A stretch of 64,000 nt of DNA from Shouchella clausii (GCF_002250115.1 NZ_CP019985.1:2542001-2606000); one strand, 5' to 3'; positions 14,884 through 23,903 are shown, counted from the stretch's first letter. A program made the numbers and translations. The notes: generated by a model not told the origin, from the letters alone.

Positions 14884-16452
14884 ATGGATGAAGAACAAAA
14901 AAGAATGCTGGGGCAGTTGCTAGTCTTTGGTTTTCATGGAACAACAGCGACGCCGGAAATAAAGGCGCTGATCTGTGACCATTATGTCGGCAACATCATT
15001 TTGTTTAGTCGTAACATTGAAACGCCTGAACAGTTGCTATCCTTAACGAGCGATTTACAAAAAGCAGCAAAGGAAGCTGGTCACGAGCGCCCGTTGGCGA
15101 TTTGTGTCGACCAAGAAAACGGAACGGTACGCCGCCTAAGCACAGGCGTAACAGCGCTCCCAGGGGCGATGCTTCTAGGAGCAACGAATAAACGCCGCTA
15201 TGCATCCGTTGTTGGACAGTTGACAGCGAAAGAGCTTCGCGCTGTAGGCGTTAACTGGAACTTAGCCCCAGTTGCTGATGTGAACAATAATTCGAACAAC
15301 CCAGTGATCGGCGTCCGTTCATTTGGCGAGGACCCAGGCAAAGTCGGCGAATACGCGGAGGAAATGATGAATGGCTTGCAGGCAGAGGGCGTCATCGCTA
15401 CACTGAAGCATTTTCCAGGCCACGGTGATACGGTCGTTGACTCTCACCATGCAATGCCGACCATTCCCCATGGCTTAAAACGCCTTCGACAAGTGGAACT
15501 TATGCCTTTTAAAGCGTGTATAAAAGCAGGTGCAGAAGCGATCATGAGCGCTCATATCCATTTCCCCGCACTGGAGACGGAGCCAGTGCCTGCGACGATG
15601 TCATATAAAGTAATGACGGAACTTTTACGGCACGAACTAGGCTATTCAGGCGTATTGATGACAGACTGCTTAGAAATGGAGGCGATTGCCGGGACAATTG
15701 GCACCGCCCAGGGCGCTGTGGCCGCATTGCTCGCAGGTGCAGATATGCTTGTTGTCTCTCACAGCGAAAGCCGGCAACGCGCTGCAATCGCTGCGTTGGA
15801 AGCTGCATTTGCCGAAGCGCGATTTGACCAAAAACGGCTGGACATGTCGTTTCAACGCATTGATGCCTTAAAAGCAAAGTATTTGTCTTGGGATAGGCTA
15901 CCGCGGCGAGAGGAGTTGAAGAACGTCGGATCAACGTTTCGGCAAAGCAAGGCAAACGCCATTTATGCTGACGGGGTGACGGCATTTGGCGGGAGAAAGC
16001 TATCCCCTCATCAACCATTATTGGTATTTTATGGGAAAGTTCAGCATAGAACACCTGCAGAAGAAAGACAGGATGAAGATCATCCACTTGTAGAGGCGCT
16101 CTACAAACAAGCGGCAATGGCAAAAGCAATCGCATTTGACGCTGATAGCCAAAATTGGGAGAGCTGTTTAGCTGAGGCAGATCTTTATGGGCAAATTATT
16201 GTCGCCACGTCGAATATTGCCCAAGCGCCCTACCAGCAACGATTCATTCACGCATTAATGGCGAAAGGGCACAAGCCGATTATTATGGCAACGCAAAACC
16301 CTTATGACTATCGCTTTGTGTCCAACTCGTTAACGTTTGTGGCCACCTATGAGCCTACAGAGCCAGCAGTTGCAGCAGCTTTAGCATACTTATTTGGCCA
16401 GGGCGAGGCAAATGGCCGCTTTCCTGTATCGGTAAATGAGGACGGGAGGTGA
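14884..16452 (+). CDS. nagZ: Beta-N-acetylglucosaminidase (GH3, NagZ-like), cytoplasmic
   Basis: 522 residues, no signal peptide. The GH3 NagZ hallmark KHFPGHGDTVVDSHHAMP carries the Asp-His general acid/base pair on its loop, and the nucleophile Asp lies in VLMTDCLEMEAI. A C-terminal domain of about 150 residues follows, as in Bacillus NagZ (YbbD). It removes GlcNAc from muropeptides or other GlcNAc beta-linked sugars. ATG 14884 has a purine-rich SD (GGGAGAGGG). The gene is 48 bases ahead of a sugar-binding lipoprotein gene, so the imported substrate of that ABC system is probably a GlcNAc-containing oligosaccharide (inference). Confidence 0.92.
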   Translation: MDEEQKRMLGQLLVFGFHGTTATPEIKALICDHYVGNIILFSRNIETPEQLLSLTSDLQKAAKEAGHERPLAICVDQENGTVRRLSTGVTALPGAMLLGATNKRRYASVVGQLTAKELRAVGVNWNLAPVADVNNNSNNPVIGVRSFGEDPGKVGEYAEEMMNGLQAEGVIATLKHFPGHGDTVVDSHHAMPTIPHGLKRLRQVELMPFKACIKAGAEAIMSAHIHFPALETEPVPATMSYKVMTELLRHELGYSGVLMTDCLEMEAIAGTIGTAQGAVAALLAGADMLVVSHSESRQRAAIAALEAAFAEARFDQKRLDMSFQRIDALKAKYLSWDRLPRREELKNVGSTFRQSKANAIYADGVTAFGGRKLSPHQPLLVFYGKVQHRTPAEERQDEDHPLVEALYKQAAMAKAIAFDADSQNWESCLAEADLYGQIIVATSNIAQAPYQQRFIHALMAKGHKPIIMATQNPYDYRFVSNSLTFVATYEPTEPAVAAALAYLFGQGEANGRFPVSVNEDGR

Positions 16453-16500
16453 TGGCTTCGTCATAAATAAGTCTAATTTCGGTTTTAAGGGGGAAAACAT

Positions 16501-17844
16501 ATGAAAAAATCGCTGCTCTACACGGCGGCAGCAAGTGTTTTACTTGTTCCGCTAGCCGCTTGCAACAGCGCAGAAACAGGAAATGACGGGAACGGAGGCA
16601 ATTCAACCGACACAGTCACAGTCTGGACATACCCAGTACATGAAGAGTATGAAAGCGAATTGAAAGAGTCAATAGCCGAGTTTGAAGATGCCAATCCTGA
16701 TATAAAAATTGAGTATGAAATCCTTTCCTGGGCAGAAGGAGAGCAAAAGTTTGATATTGCTTTAAATACGGGGAGCCCGCCTGACTTGTATTTCGGCAAA
16801 GCGCTCGGAAAATACAAAGAAACACAGCTCTTAGTGGAGCTGGACGATAAACTAAATATTGATTTAGCTGACTATGATGATGTTGCACTCGACCATATGC
16901 GGATTGAAGGTTCTTTGTACGGCCTTCCTCTCTATCAGTATCTTCATGTATGGGGAGGGAATAAAGCGCTGTTAGAGGAATACGGAATTGATTATGAGAA
17001 GATTCAGAATGAAGGATGGACATGGGATGAATTTTATGAGCTTGCTAACATCGGCGAGCAAACGAACGACAATGGCGACCGCCAATATGGATTTGTATTC
17101 CAAGGCGTTGATGAGGAACTTCTTGACCATCTTGCCCGCAACAATGGCCTTCCTTACCGGATGACGGAGGACGGAATCGCTTGGACAGATGAGCGGATTT
17201 TAGAAGCGATGGAGTTTATTATCAAGCTTCGTGAAGAAGGCATCATGCCAAATGAAACGGCAGCAATTGACGCGGCGAAACGGAATGAAATGTTTTATAA
17301 TCACCAAGCGCTCATTTATGGCAGGGCTATCCCTTATTCTGAACCAAGTGCAGAGAAGCGCAACGAAGATATCCGAAACGGCGACATTGACGGCGAGGAA
17401 ATAGAATTTGTCTTATTGCCTACACCCCATAATGAAGGACAGGAAGAAGTTGCCCGAGGCGGGGCAGAAGGCTATTTGCTGTTTACGCAAAAAGGCGCAA
17501 CGGAAGAGCATATTGGAAACAGTGTCAAAGTGCTGGAACATTTAGCTGGAGCTGATGCGATCGGGCAAGCGTCTTCTGCGCTCGCTTTGCCGATCGTTCA
17601 TAAACAAGCAGCCGCTGATTACGATTTGCCTCTTTCTGAACTGAATGAACGGGCTGCCCAACGTTTAGCAGGCAAAGTCTTGCCGCCTAACAACATCAAC
17701 AGCGAGCTAGCGGCCAAAGATGATATGTTTAATACGCAAGTCGTTGTACCGACATTCCAGGCGTTAATGAATGGTGAAACAACGCCTGAACAAGCGCTGG
17801 AAAAATTTAAAACAGAGGCCGAATCAGCCCAATTCAAACCTTAA
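16501..17844 (+). CDS. Sugar ABC transporter substrate-binding lipoprotein
   Basis: 447 residues. Lipoprotein signal peptide ending in LVPLAAC (Cys about 20), then a Gly/Asn-rich linker and an SBP_bac_1 fold (VTVWTYPVHEEYE, PDIKIEYEILSW, GSPPDLYFGKA). It captures a sugar outside the membrane for the two permeases downstream. A stable GC hairpin separates it from the permease genes, which would allow a higher level of this component. Confidence 0.92.
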   Translation: MKKSLLYTAAASVLLVPLAACNSAETGNDGNGGNSTDTVTVWTYPVHEEYESELKESIAEFEDANPDIKIEYEILSWAEGEQKFDIALNTGSPPDLYFGKALGKYKETQLLVELDDKLNIDLADYDDVALDHMRIEGSLYGLPLYQYLHVWGGNKALLEEYGIDYEKIQNEGWTWDEFYELANIGEQTNDNGDRQYGFVFQGVDEELLDHLARNNGLPYRMTEDGIAWTDERILEAMEFIIKLREEGIMPNETAAIDAAKRNEMFYNHQALIYGRAIPYSEPSAEKRNEDIRNGDIDGEEIEFVLLPTPHNEGQEEVARGGAEGYLLFTQKGATEEHIGNSVKVLEHLAGADAIGQASSALALPIVHKQAAADYDLPLSELNERAAQRLAGKVLPPNNINSELAAKDDMFNTQVVVPTFQALMNGETTPEQALEKFKTEAESAQFKP

Positions 17845-17856
17845 AGCATCAGGCTG

Positions 17857-17880
17857 AAAGAGGGGGACTCCCCCTCTTTT
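17857..17880 (+). terminator. Hairpin between binding protein and permease genes (partial terminator or mRNA stabiliser)
   Basis: AGAGGGGG and CCCCCTCT form an eight-base-pair stem with a three-base loop followed by TTT. It lies within the operon, so incomplete termination or 3' protection is likelier than a full stop. Confidence 0.6.
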
Positions 17881-17899
17881 AAGGAAAGGAGAAAAATCC

Positions 17900-18805
17900 A
17901 TGGCTACGACGATTCAGTCGCCTTCGAAATGGCGTTTGTTTTTTCGTGATTACGGCTGGTGCTATTTGTTTATTACTGTGCCGATTCTCGTATTTTTGCT
18001 GTTTACGCTCATTCCCGTCATTTACGCATTTATTATGAGCTTTCAACAATACCATGTAATGGGTTCTACCTTTATCGGCTTGGACAATTATAAAACGATG
18101 ATCAATGATGACGTATTTTGGAAGTCAATGCGCAATACATTTATTTTTACAGTTGCGACTGTGCCTGTCAGTGTCGCGATCACATTAGTGCTAGCTGTTT
18201 TGATTTTCCCACGTGGCAAAAAAATGCAAACTTTTTTTAAAGCGTCTCTTTACTTGCCAACAGTCGCTTCAGGCGTGACGATGGCGCTCGTATGGTTTTG
18301 GATTTATGACCCGACGAATATGGGACTCGTGAATATGATACTCGGCCTCTTTGGGATTGATCCGCAGATGTGGCTTGGCAGTTCAAACACTGCTTTATTT
18401 TCCCTCATTTTAATGAGCTGGCTGACTGGGCATGGGGCCGGTGTCATTTTATATTTGGCTGCCCTCGGAGGTATTCCTAAATCGCTGTATGAGGCGGCTG
18501 ACATCGACCACGCTAGTCCTTTATCGCAATTTTTCAACATTACATTGCCATTGCTTAAGCCGACAACGCTTTATTTGCTCGTAATGGGCATCATCACCTC
18601 GTTCCAAGTGTTCATGAGCATATATTTAATGACACAAGGCGGTCCGAACTTTGCGACGACGACAATTGCCTATTTAATTTATGTACATGCATTTGAATAT
18701 TACCAATTTGGCCTTGCAGCTGCGGAATCGTTCGCATTAGGCATCGTCATTATTGTTGCCTCTATTTTTCAATTCAAGTTAATGGCAAGCGACGTAGAAT
18801 TTTAA
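17900..18805 (+). CDS. Sugar ABC transporter permease (MalF/UgpA type)
   Basis: 301 residues, six membrane helices. The EAA loop appears as YEAADIDHASPLSQFFNITLPLLKP, the ATPase contact typical of CUT1 permeases. An SD (AAAGGAGAA) precedes ATG 17900. It pairs with the next permease. Confidence 0.93.
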   Translation: MATTIQSPSKWRLFFRDYGWCYLFITVPILVFLLFTLIPVIYAFIMSFQQYHVMGSTFIGLDNYKTMINDDVFWKSMRNTFIFTVATVPVSVAITLVLAVLIFPRGKKMQTFFKASLYLPTVASGVTMALVWFWIYDPTNMGLVNMILGLFGIDPQMWLGSSNTALFSLILMSWLTGHGAGVILYLAALGGIPKSLYEAADIDHASPLSQFFNITLPLLKPTTLYLLVMGIITSFQVFMSIYLMTQGGPNFATTTIAYLIYVHAFEYYQFGLAAAESFALGIVIIVASIFQFKLMASDVEF

Positions 18806-18820
18806 CTGGAGGTGGTTGCC

Positions 18821-19696
18821 ATGAACCAACAAGCGGCAAACAGAAAGGCGCCTCTTAACCATCCGCCTGAACGAAAGGCAATCGCCGCAAAAATGGTTAG
18901 TTACGCACTTTTGTTGTGTTGGATTGTCATTACACTGATTCCCCTTTATTGGATGCTGGTCATGTCGTTTAAGGATACGGCTGTGGCGTCTTCCTTTACT
19001 CCTGAGTGGTTCCCGAAGAATCCATCGATTGCCACATACGTGCGTTTTTTGACAGAAACCGATGCCGTCCGTTGGCTTTTGAATAGCTTGTTTGTCTCAT
19101 CTGTGTTAACAGTAACCAATGTGCTGTTTTGCTCGTTGGCAGGCTATGCGTTTGCGAAGTTGCGGTTTCCAGGGCGGAACACGATCTTTTGGCTGCTACT
19201 CGGAACGATGATGATCCCGGCACAAGTAACATTGATCCCTGTTTATATTATTGTTGTCAACACGTTGCAGCTAGGCAATACATATACCGCGATCATGCTG
19301 CCGATGTTTGCTACAGTTGGGAACATCTTTTTGATGAAGCAATACATGTCGACTTTGCCGTCATCGCTCATTCAAGCGGCGCGGATTGATGGTTGCAGCG
19401 AGTGGCGTATTTTTTACAAAATCATTTTGCCGATTTCAAAACCAGGCTTAGCCGTGTTGGCTATTTTTACGTTCGTGGCGACATGGAATGAATTTTTTTG
19501 GCCATTTCTAGTTACACAAACAAGTTCGATGCGGACGATTCAAATTGGCTTGGCTAGTTTTAAATTTGCCGATGCTACTGATTTCGGGGCAATGATGGCC
19601 GGTTCTGTAGTCGCAGCGCTGCCGATGTTTCTGTTGTTTTTCTCGCTGCAAAAGTATTTTTTGCAAGGCATTACCATTGGTGCCGTGAAAGGATAG
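18821..19696 (+). CDS. Sugar ABC transporter permease (MalG/UgpE type)
   Basis: 291 residues, six membrane helices, with the EAA-type loop IQAARIDGCSEWRIFYKIILPISKP. ATG 18821 has CTGGAGGTGG eight bases upstream; the in-frame GTG at 18812 overlaps that SD. Second CUT1 permease of the NagZ-linked importer. Confidence 0.93.
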   Translation: MNQQAANRKAPLNHPPERKAIAAKMVSYALLLCWIVITLIPLYWMLVMSFKDTAVASSFTPEWFPKNPSIATYVRFLTETDAVRWLLNSLFVSSVLTVTNVLFCSLAGYAFAKLRFPGRNTIFWLLLGTMMIPAQVTLIPVYIIVVNTLQLGNTYTAIMLPMFATVGNIFLMKQYMSTLPSSLIQAARIDGCSEWRIFYKIILPISKPGLAVLAIFTFVATWNEFFWPFLVTQTSSMRTIQIGLASFKFADATDFGAMMAGSVVAALPMFLLFFSLQKYFLQGITIGAVKG

Positions 19697-19703
19697 GTGA
19701 AAA

Positions 19704-20795
19704 ATGGCGACGATTGTGTTTGACCGCATTACCAAAACATTTGTGGACGAAAAGCGCGGCGGCACCTTTACAGCCGTGAAAGACGCTACGTTTACGATCA
19801 ACGATAAAGAGTTCCTCGTTTTTGTCGGCCCCTCTGGTTGTGGCAAGACGACATCGCTGCGAATGATTGCTGGTCTTGAAAAGCAGACAGAGGGCAACAT
19901 CTATATAGACGGCCAACTTGTTAACCACGTCCATCCGAAAGACCGCGACATTGCGATGGTGTTCCAAGATTATGCGCTTTATCCACACATGACGATCAAA
20001 GAAAACTTAAGTTTCGGCTTGAAGAATATGAAAATCGACAAAAGCATCATTGACGAAAAAGTCCGTTATGCATCAAATATTTTAGGGCTGGATGAACTGC
20101 TTGAACGGAAGCCAAAGGAGTTGTCTGGAGGGCAGCGGCAACGTGTCGCCCTTGGCCGTGCGATTGTCCGTGATCCAAAAGTGTTTTTATTTGATGAGCC
20201 TCTTTCCAACCTTGACGCGAAACTGCGTGTGCAAATGCGGATTGAATTAGCAGAGCTTCATCAACGCCTTGGAGCGACAATTGTCTATGTCACCCATGAC
20301 CAAGTAGAGGCGATGACATTAGGTGAACGGATTGTCGTTATGAATAAAGGGGAAATCCAACAAATTGCGTCGCCACAAGAATTGTATGCCAAACCAGCGA
20401 ATATGTTTGTTGGCGGCTTTATTGGTTCGCCGGCGATGAATTTTTTGGATGGAAAAATCGTTTCCGGTCAGTATCTTCAAGTGGGAAACAGCAAATGGCC
20501 TTTGGCTCCAGCATTGAAACAAAAGATTGCTAGCTATATCGGCAAAGAAGTCATCTGCGGCATTCGTCCAGAACATATCCGCCTTACTAAAGGTGATGGC
20601 CATGCCACTGTAACAGTGCGCGTATGTGAGCATCTGGGTTCGGAAAACTTGATCTATTTTTCTTTAAATGGCACAAATACGATTGCGAAAGTATCTGGGG
20701 AATCATTTGTCCAGGCTGGGGAAGAAGTGACGGTTTCTTTGCAAATCGATAAAATCCATTTGTTCGACAAAACAAGCCAACTACGAATAGGGTGA
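19704..20795 (+). CDS. Sugar ABC transporter ATPase (UgpC/MsmK/MsmX type)
   Basis: 363 residues. Walker A GPSGCGKTT, Q-loop VFQDYALYPHMT, signature LSGGQRQR, Walker B VFLFDEPLSNLD, H-loop VTHD and a C-terminal OB/TOBE region (ICGIRPEHIRL). It energises the CUT1 permeases just upstream. MsmX-type ATPases are known to serve several sugar importers; the fructan importer downstream has no ATPase gene of its own, so this protein may serve both (inference). Confidence 0.94.
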   Translation: MATIVFDRITKTFVDEKRGGTFTAVKDATFTINDKEFLVFVGPSGCGKTTSLRMIAGLEKQTEGNIYIDGQLVNHVHPKDRDIAMVFQDYALYPHMTIKENLSFGLKNMKIDKSIIDEKVRYASNILGLDELLERKPKELSGGQRQRVALGRAIVRDPKVFLFDEPLSNLDAKLRVQMRIELAELHQRLGATIVYVTHDQVEAMTLGERIVVMNKGEIQQIASPQELYAKPANMFVGGFIGSPAMNFLDGKIVSGQYLQVGNSKWPLAPALKQKIASYIGKEVICGIRPEHIRLTKGDGHATVTVRVCEHLGSENLIYFSLNGTNTIAKVSGESFVQAGEEVTVSLQIDKIHLFDKTSQLRIG

Positions 20796-20799
20796 GTCT

Positions 20800-21489
20800 A
20801 TGTTTTCAGTGACAGCGCTTTTACGGATAACGGCCAAGGATTTGTACCAATCCATTGTTTCAGTCGTTGCTATTAGCTTGTTCGTTTCGATGATCATGTT
20901 GCCAGGCATCTTGTTTTTGCCCTGGCAGTTGGCGATTGCTTTTGCCTTGCTTGTTGGCGGGCCAGTATGGTTTGGCGCGAGCAAAGCAGTTGAGGCCATG
21001 CTACAGGAGAAAAAAGGAACAAACATTTTAACGTTTTTAAAAGCTACGAAAACCCATTGCTTCCAAGGAATCGCCTTTGCTAGCTTTTTAGGTGGATTCG
21101 TGTTAATTGTTGTTTCTTCTTGGTGGTTGTGGGCCGTTGAAGGCACATGGTTTGCCTTTGCGATTGCCTGTTTCCAAACTTATTTTGCTGGCATGGTTGC
21201 TTTAAGCCAGCTTTATACGGTGCCGCTCGTCATAAAATACGGACTAAAGTTGCCAAAAGCGATGTTTGTAAGCATCAAAGTGTTGTTAGCGAACCCTCTT
21301 TATACGATTGGTGCTTTTCTTCAGCTCGTTTTGTTTGCTGCGCTGTTGTCTATGACCATTGTTGGCAGTGCGCTCTTACTTCCCGGTGTGGCGGCAGTGT
21401 TTGTAAGCAGAATGACGAGCGGTGCGATTAGTCGATCTGAGTTAGGAGACAATGGGGTTTTTGTTCAGCAGCAATCTAATTCACACTGA
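20800..21489 (+). CDS. DUF624 (YesL-like) membrane protein
   Basis: 229 residues with about five membrane helices; DUF624/YesL proteins typically sit in sugar ABC operons, as here, but their role is not established. It follows the ATPase by four bases with a GGGTGAG SD. An imperfect CTGATGT/ACATCAG hairpin lies just after the stop. Confidence 0.82.
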   Translation: MFSVTALLRITAKDLYQSIVSVVAISLFVSMIMLPGILFLPWQLAIAFALLVGGPVWFGASKAVEAMLQEKKGTNILTFLKATKTHCFQGIAFASFLGGFVLIVVSSWWLWAVEGTWFAFAIACFQTYFAGMVALSQLYTVPLVIKYGLKLPKAMFVSIKVLLANPLYTIGAFLQLVLFAALLSMTIVGSALLLPGVAAVFVSRMTSGAISRSELGDNGVFVQQQSNSH

Positions 21490-21585
21490 TGTGTTGGTTG
21501 TTTGAAACATCAGTAAGAAAACGCTTTAAAAAATGGTATAAACCAGCCCTTTTTTGTTTAAAATGCTAAAAAGGGGTGCTTGCAA

Positions 21586-21702
21586 ATGAAGTATCGCCAT
21601 ATGCAAGACGGACGGTTTGTTTTAGGGCTTATGTGGGGCACGTTGATTAGTTTGCCGATTTGGATTATTCTCTTATTTATTGGTTACTTGCTTTTTTTCT
21701 AG
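21586..21702 (+). CDS. Small single-helix membrane protein, 38 residues
   Basis: ATG 21586 follows AAAAAGGGGTG by seven bases. A short polar N-terminus (MKYRHMQDGRFVLGLMWG) is followed by one hydrophobic helix (SLPIWIILLFIGYLLFF). A terminator lies directly after the stop, so it may be its own transcription unit. Function unknown. Confidence 0.6.
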   Translation: MKYRHMQDGRFVLGLMWGTLISLPIWIILLFIGYLLFF

Positions 21703-21705
21703 CTT

Positions 21706-21735
21706 GCCTATTGCCGTATGGCTTTAGGCTTTTTT
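21706..21735 (+). terminator. Terminator after the 38-residue membrane protein
   Basis: GCCTA (21706-21710) pairs with TAGGC (21725-21729), inner GCC/GGC pairing, then TTTTTT. Confidence 0.75.
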
Positions 21736-21736
21736 A

Positions 21737-21765
21737 TTGTGTGAAAGCGCTGGCTTCATTAATAT
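21737..21765 (+). promoter_or_regulatory. Promoter of the LacI-type regulator with a cre-like site
   Basis: TTGTGT (21737-21742), 17-base spacer, TAATAT (21760-21765). Within the spacer, TGAAAGCGCTGGCT is an imperfect match to the CcpA cre consensus, so carbon catabolite repression is plausible. Confidence 0.5.
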
Positions 21766-21785
21766 AGAAGGCAGAAGAATAGGGG

Positions 21786-22775
21786 GTGTTTAAAATAAAG
21801 CCGAAAATTAGCGATGTGGCCAAAGCGGCAGGTGTTTCGCCAACCACTGTTTCACGAGTAATGAACAAACGTGGCTACATAAGTGAAGAAACACGCCAAA
21901 AAGTTTATGACGCAATGAAAAAGTTAAACTATATTCCGAATGATTTAGCACGCTCGCTTTACAATAAACGCTCCAATTTAATCGGCTTGATTGTTCCAAC
22001 AACCGCTAACCCGTTTTACGGGGAACTAACAGCGCGGATTGAACATTTTTGCGCGCTAGCTGGATTAAAAGTGCTTCTTTGCAATAGTTTACACAACGCA
22101 GAAAAAGAAGCACATTACTGGGAAATGCTGCGGCGCAATCAAGTGGATGGCGTGATCGTCTGTACATACAACCGTGGATTAATCGACGTGTCCGAGCAAA
22201 TGCCTACAGTTGCATTTGACCACTATTTATCAAGTGGGATCCCAGTCATTAGTTCCGATAATTATGCAGGGGGAGAACTCGCAGCCGCCACGCTTATCGA
22301 AGCCGGTTGTAAAAGCATTGTCCATATTAATGGGCCAGCTGAACTAGAGACACCTGCCAATCTTCGGCGTAGCGGTTATGAAGCAGTGATGCAACGATAC
22401 GGTTTGCCCGCTATGACCTATGAAATTCGCAGCGTTTTGTCGCAAGCAGAAGCGGAAGCAGCGATTTGTACTTTGTTTGATCAGCAACCACAGATGGATG
22501 GTGTCTTTGCAAGTGACGATAGCATCGCTCTAAAGGTTATCCAAGAAGCGCGGCGCCGTAACAAGCGTGTTCCTGAAGACGTGAAAGTGATCGGATATGA
22601 TGGCACGGAGTTTGTTCGTCAGCATGTGCCAGAACTAACAACAATCAAGCAGCCGATGATCACGATGGCAGAGACTGCAGTGCAAATTCTCATTCAGCAA
22701 ATAGAACAACCTGATAAGGCGCTTGAAAAAGAATATGTGCATAACATTGAATTAGTAAGAGGAAATAGTGTATGA
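21786..22775 (+). CDS. LacI-family transcriptional regulator of fructan utilisation
   Basis: About 327-330 residues. N-terminal LacI HTH (KISDVAKAAGVSPTTVSRVM) and hinge helix region, then a periplasmic-binding-like effector domain (GLIVPTTANPFYG, DGVFASDDSIALKV, VIGYDGTEF). It probably represses the fructan operon downstream through the 20-bp palindrome at 22835. GTG 21786 is the first start codon, but it overlaps the only SD (AGGGGG, 21781-21786). Eight bases after that SD stands ATA (21795) in the usual Met-Lys-Pro position, so either ATA is used or the ATG was lost. Confidence 0.88.
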   Translation: MFKIKPKISDVAKAAGVSPTTVSRVMNKRGYISEETRQKVYDAMKKLNYIPNDLARSLYNKRSNLIGLIVPTTANPFYGELTARIEHFCALAGLKVLLCNSLHNAEKEAHYWEMLRRNQVDGVIVCTYNRGLIDVSEQMPTVAFDHYLSSGIPVISSDNYAGGELAAATLIEAGCKSIVHINGPAELETPANLRRSGYEAVMQRYGLPAMTYEIRSVLSQAEAEAAICTLFDQQPQMDGVFASDDSIALKVIQEARRRNKRVPEDVKVIGYDGTEFVRQHVPELTTIKQPMITMAETAVQILIQQIEQPDKALEKEYVHNIELVRGNSV

Positions 22776-22789
22776 ACAAAGCATAGGCG

Positions 22790-22826
22790 AAAAACATCAT
22801 TGCCGAACGTTCGGAGATGTTTTTTG
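22790..22826 (+). terminator. Terminator of the LacI-type gene
   Basis: AAAACATC and GATGTTTT form the outer stem, with an inner CCGAACGTTCGG palindrome, followed by a T run. Confidence 0.8.
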
Positions 22827-22834
22827 CCCACTTT

Positions 22835-22870
22835 TATGTCAACCGGTTGACATATGAAACCGGTTGACAT
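22835..22870 (+). promoter_or_regulatory. Two LacI-type operators of the fructan operon
   Basis: A perfect 20-bp palindrome TATGTCAACCGGTTGACATA (22835-22854) is followed by a second, half-conserved copy AACCGGTTGACAT (22858-22870), centres 17 bases apart. The central CG and even symmetry are typical of LacI-family sites. Confidence 0.85.
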
Positions 22871-22875
22871 AAAAT
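22847..22875 (+). promoter_or_regulatory. Promoter of the fructan operon, embedded in the operators
   Basis: TTGACA (22847-22852), 17-base spacer, TAAAAT (22870-22875). Operator 1 covers the -35 box and operator 2 fills the spacer, so bound repressor would block RNA polymerase. Confidence 0.8.
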
Positions 22876-22880
22876 CGTCT

Positions 22881-22896
22881 TGTAAGCGCTTTTCAT
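22881..22896 (+). promoter_or_regulatory. cre-like site in the fructan operon leader
   Basis: TGTAAGCGCTTTTCA resembles a CcpA site with one extra T in the right half. It lies just downstream of the promoter. Confidence 0.4.
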
Positions 22897-22918
22897 AATA
22901 AAGGAGGTGGGGAAACAG

Positions 22919-23890
22919 ATGTCTGTCGTACAGCCATCACGCATTAAGGGCAATCGTGCCAAATTAGGGCACATTCAACCACAAAAACAGAAGAAGTTCG
23001 TCCGTGTGCTTCGCAGTTGGCAATTATATGTGTTGTTGGCGCCAACGATTATTTACTTTCTTATATTTAAGTATTACCCCATGTATGGGTTGCAAATTGC
23101 GTTTAAAAATTACTTGCCAAGCTTAGGAGTATGGGGCAGTGAATGGGTGGGGTTTGACCACTTTCTGCGCTTCTTTCAGTCTTATCAATTTTGGACTATT
23201 TTGGAAAACACCCTTGTTTTAAGCATTTATGAACTTGCTGTCGGGTTTCCGCTGCCAATCTTATTGGCATTAATGCTAAACATGCTTATTAGCCACAAAT
23301 ATAAACGATTTCTCCAGACAGTCGTGTATGCACCTCATTTCATCTCTGTCGTTGTATTAGTGGGAATCTTATTTGTTTTTTTATCGCCATCAAGTGGGTT
23401 AATCAACCATTTGATTGGACTGTTTGGCGGCGAACCAATCAATTTTATGGCGAGTCCAGAATGGTTCAAAACGTTATATGTGTTCTCCGGCGTTTGGCAA
23501 GGAACGGGCTTTGCAGCAATTATTTATTTGGCTGCATTGAGCGGGGTCGATCCATCTTTGCATGAAGCGGCGGTGATGGACGGCGCCAGTAAGTTTAAAC
23601 GAATGCTGCATATTGATATACCAGCGATTATGCCGATTTCCGTTATCATGTTAATTTTAGCGCTAGGAAACTTGATGAACATCGGATTTGAAAAGGCGCT
23701 ATTGATGCAAACACCGCTAAATAAAGAATCATCTAACATTATTGCAACGTATGTGTACGAGGTCGGCATCCAGCAAGCGCAATATAGTTTTGGCACAGCA
23801 GTCGGGTTATTTAATGCCATCATTAACTTGATTTTGCTTGTCACAGTCAACCAAATCGCGCGAAAAATGTCCGACAGTAGTTTGTGGTAG
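22919..23890 (+). CDS. Oligosaccharide ABC permease (LplB/SusT1-like)
   Basis: About 323 residues. ATG 22919 lies after AAGGAGG; an in-frame GTG at 22907 overlaps the SD. Six membrane helices; the EAA loop reads LHEAAVMDGASKFKRMLHIDIPAIMP. This belongs to the LplB group that pairs with large LplA-type binding proteins. Gene order regulator-permease-permease-binding protein-GH32 matches the pneumococcal sus/fus-type fructooligosaccharide systems. Confidence 0.9.
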   Translation: MSVVQPSRIKGNRAKLGHIQPQKQKKFVRVLRSWQLYVLLAPTIIYFLIFKYYPMYGLQIAFKNYLPSLGVWGSEWVGFDHFLRFFQSYQFWTILENTLVLSIYELAVGFPLPILLALMLNMLISHKYKRFLQTVVYAPHFISVVVLVGILFVFLSPSSGLINHLIGLFGGEPINFMASPEWFKTLYVFSGVWQGTGFAAIIYLAALSGVDPSLHEAAVMDGASKFKRMLHIDIPAIMPISVIMLILALGNLMNIGFEKALLMQTPLNKESSNIIATYVYEVGIQQAQYSFGTAVGLFNAIINLILLVTVNQIARKMSDSSLW

Positions 23891-23903
23891 GGGGGAAGAT
23901 CGA

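Noticed and set aside
15542-16135. 197-codon minus-strand ORF
   Set aside because: Antisense of nagZ; Arg/Leu/Pro-rich shadow translation without motifs.
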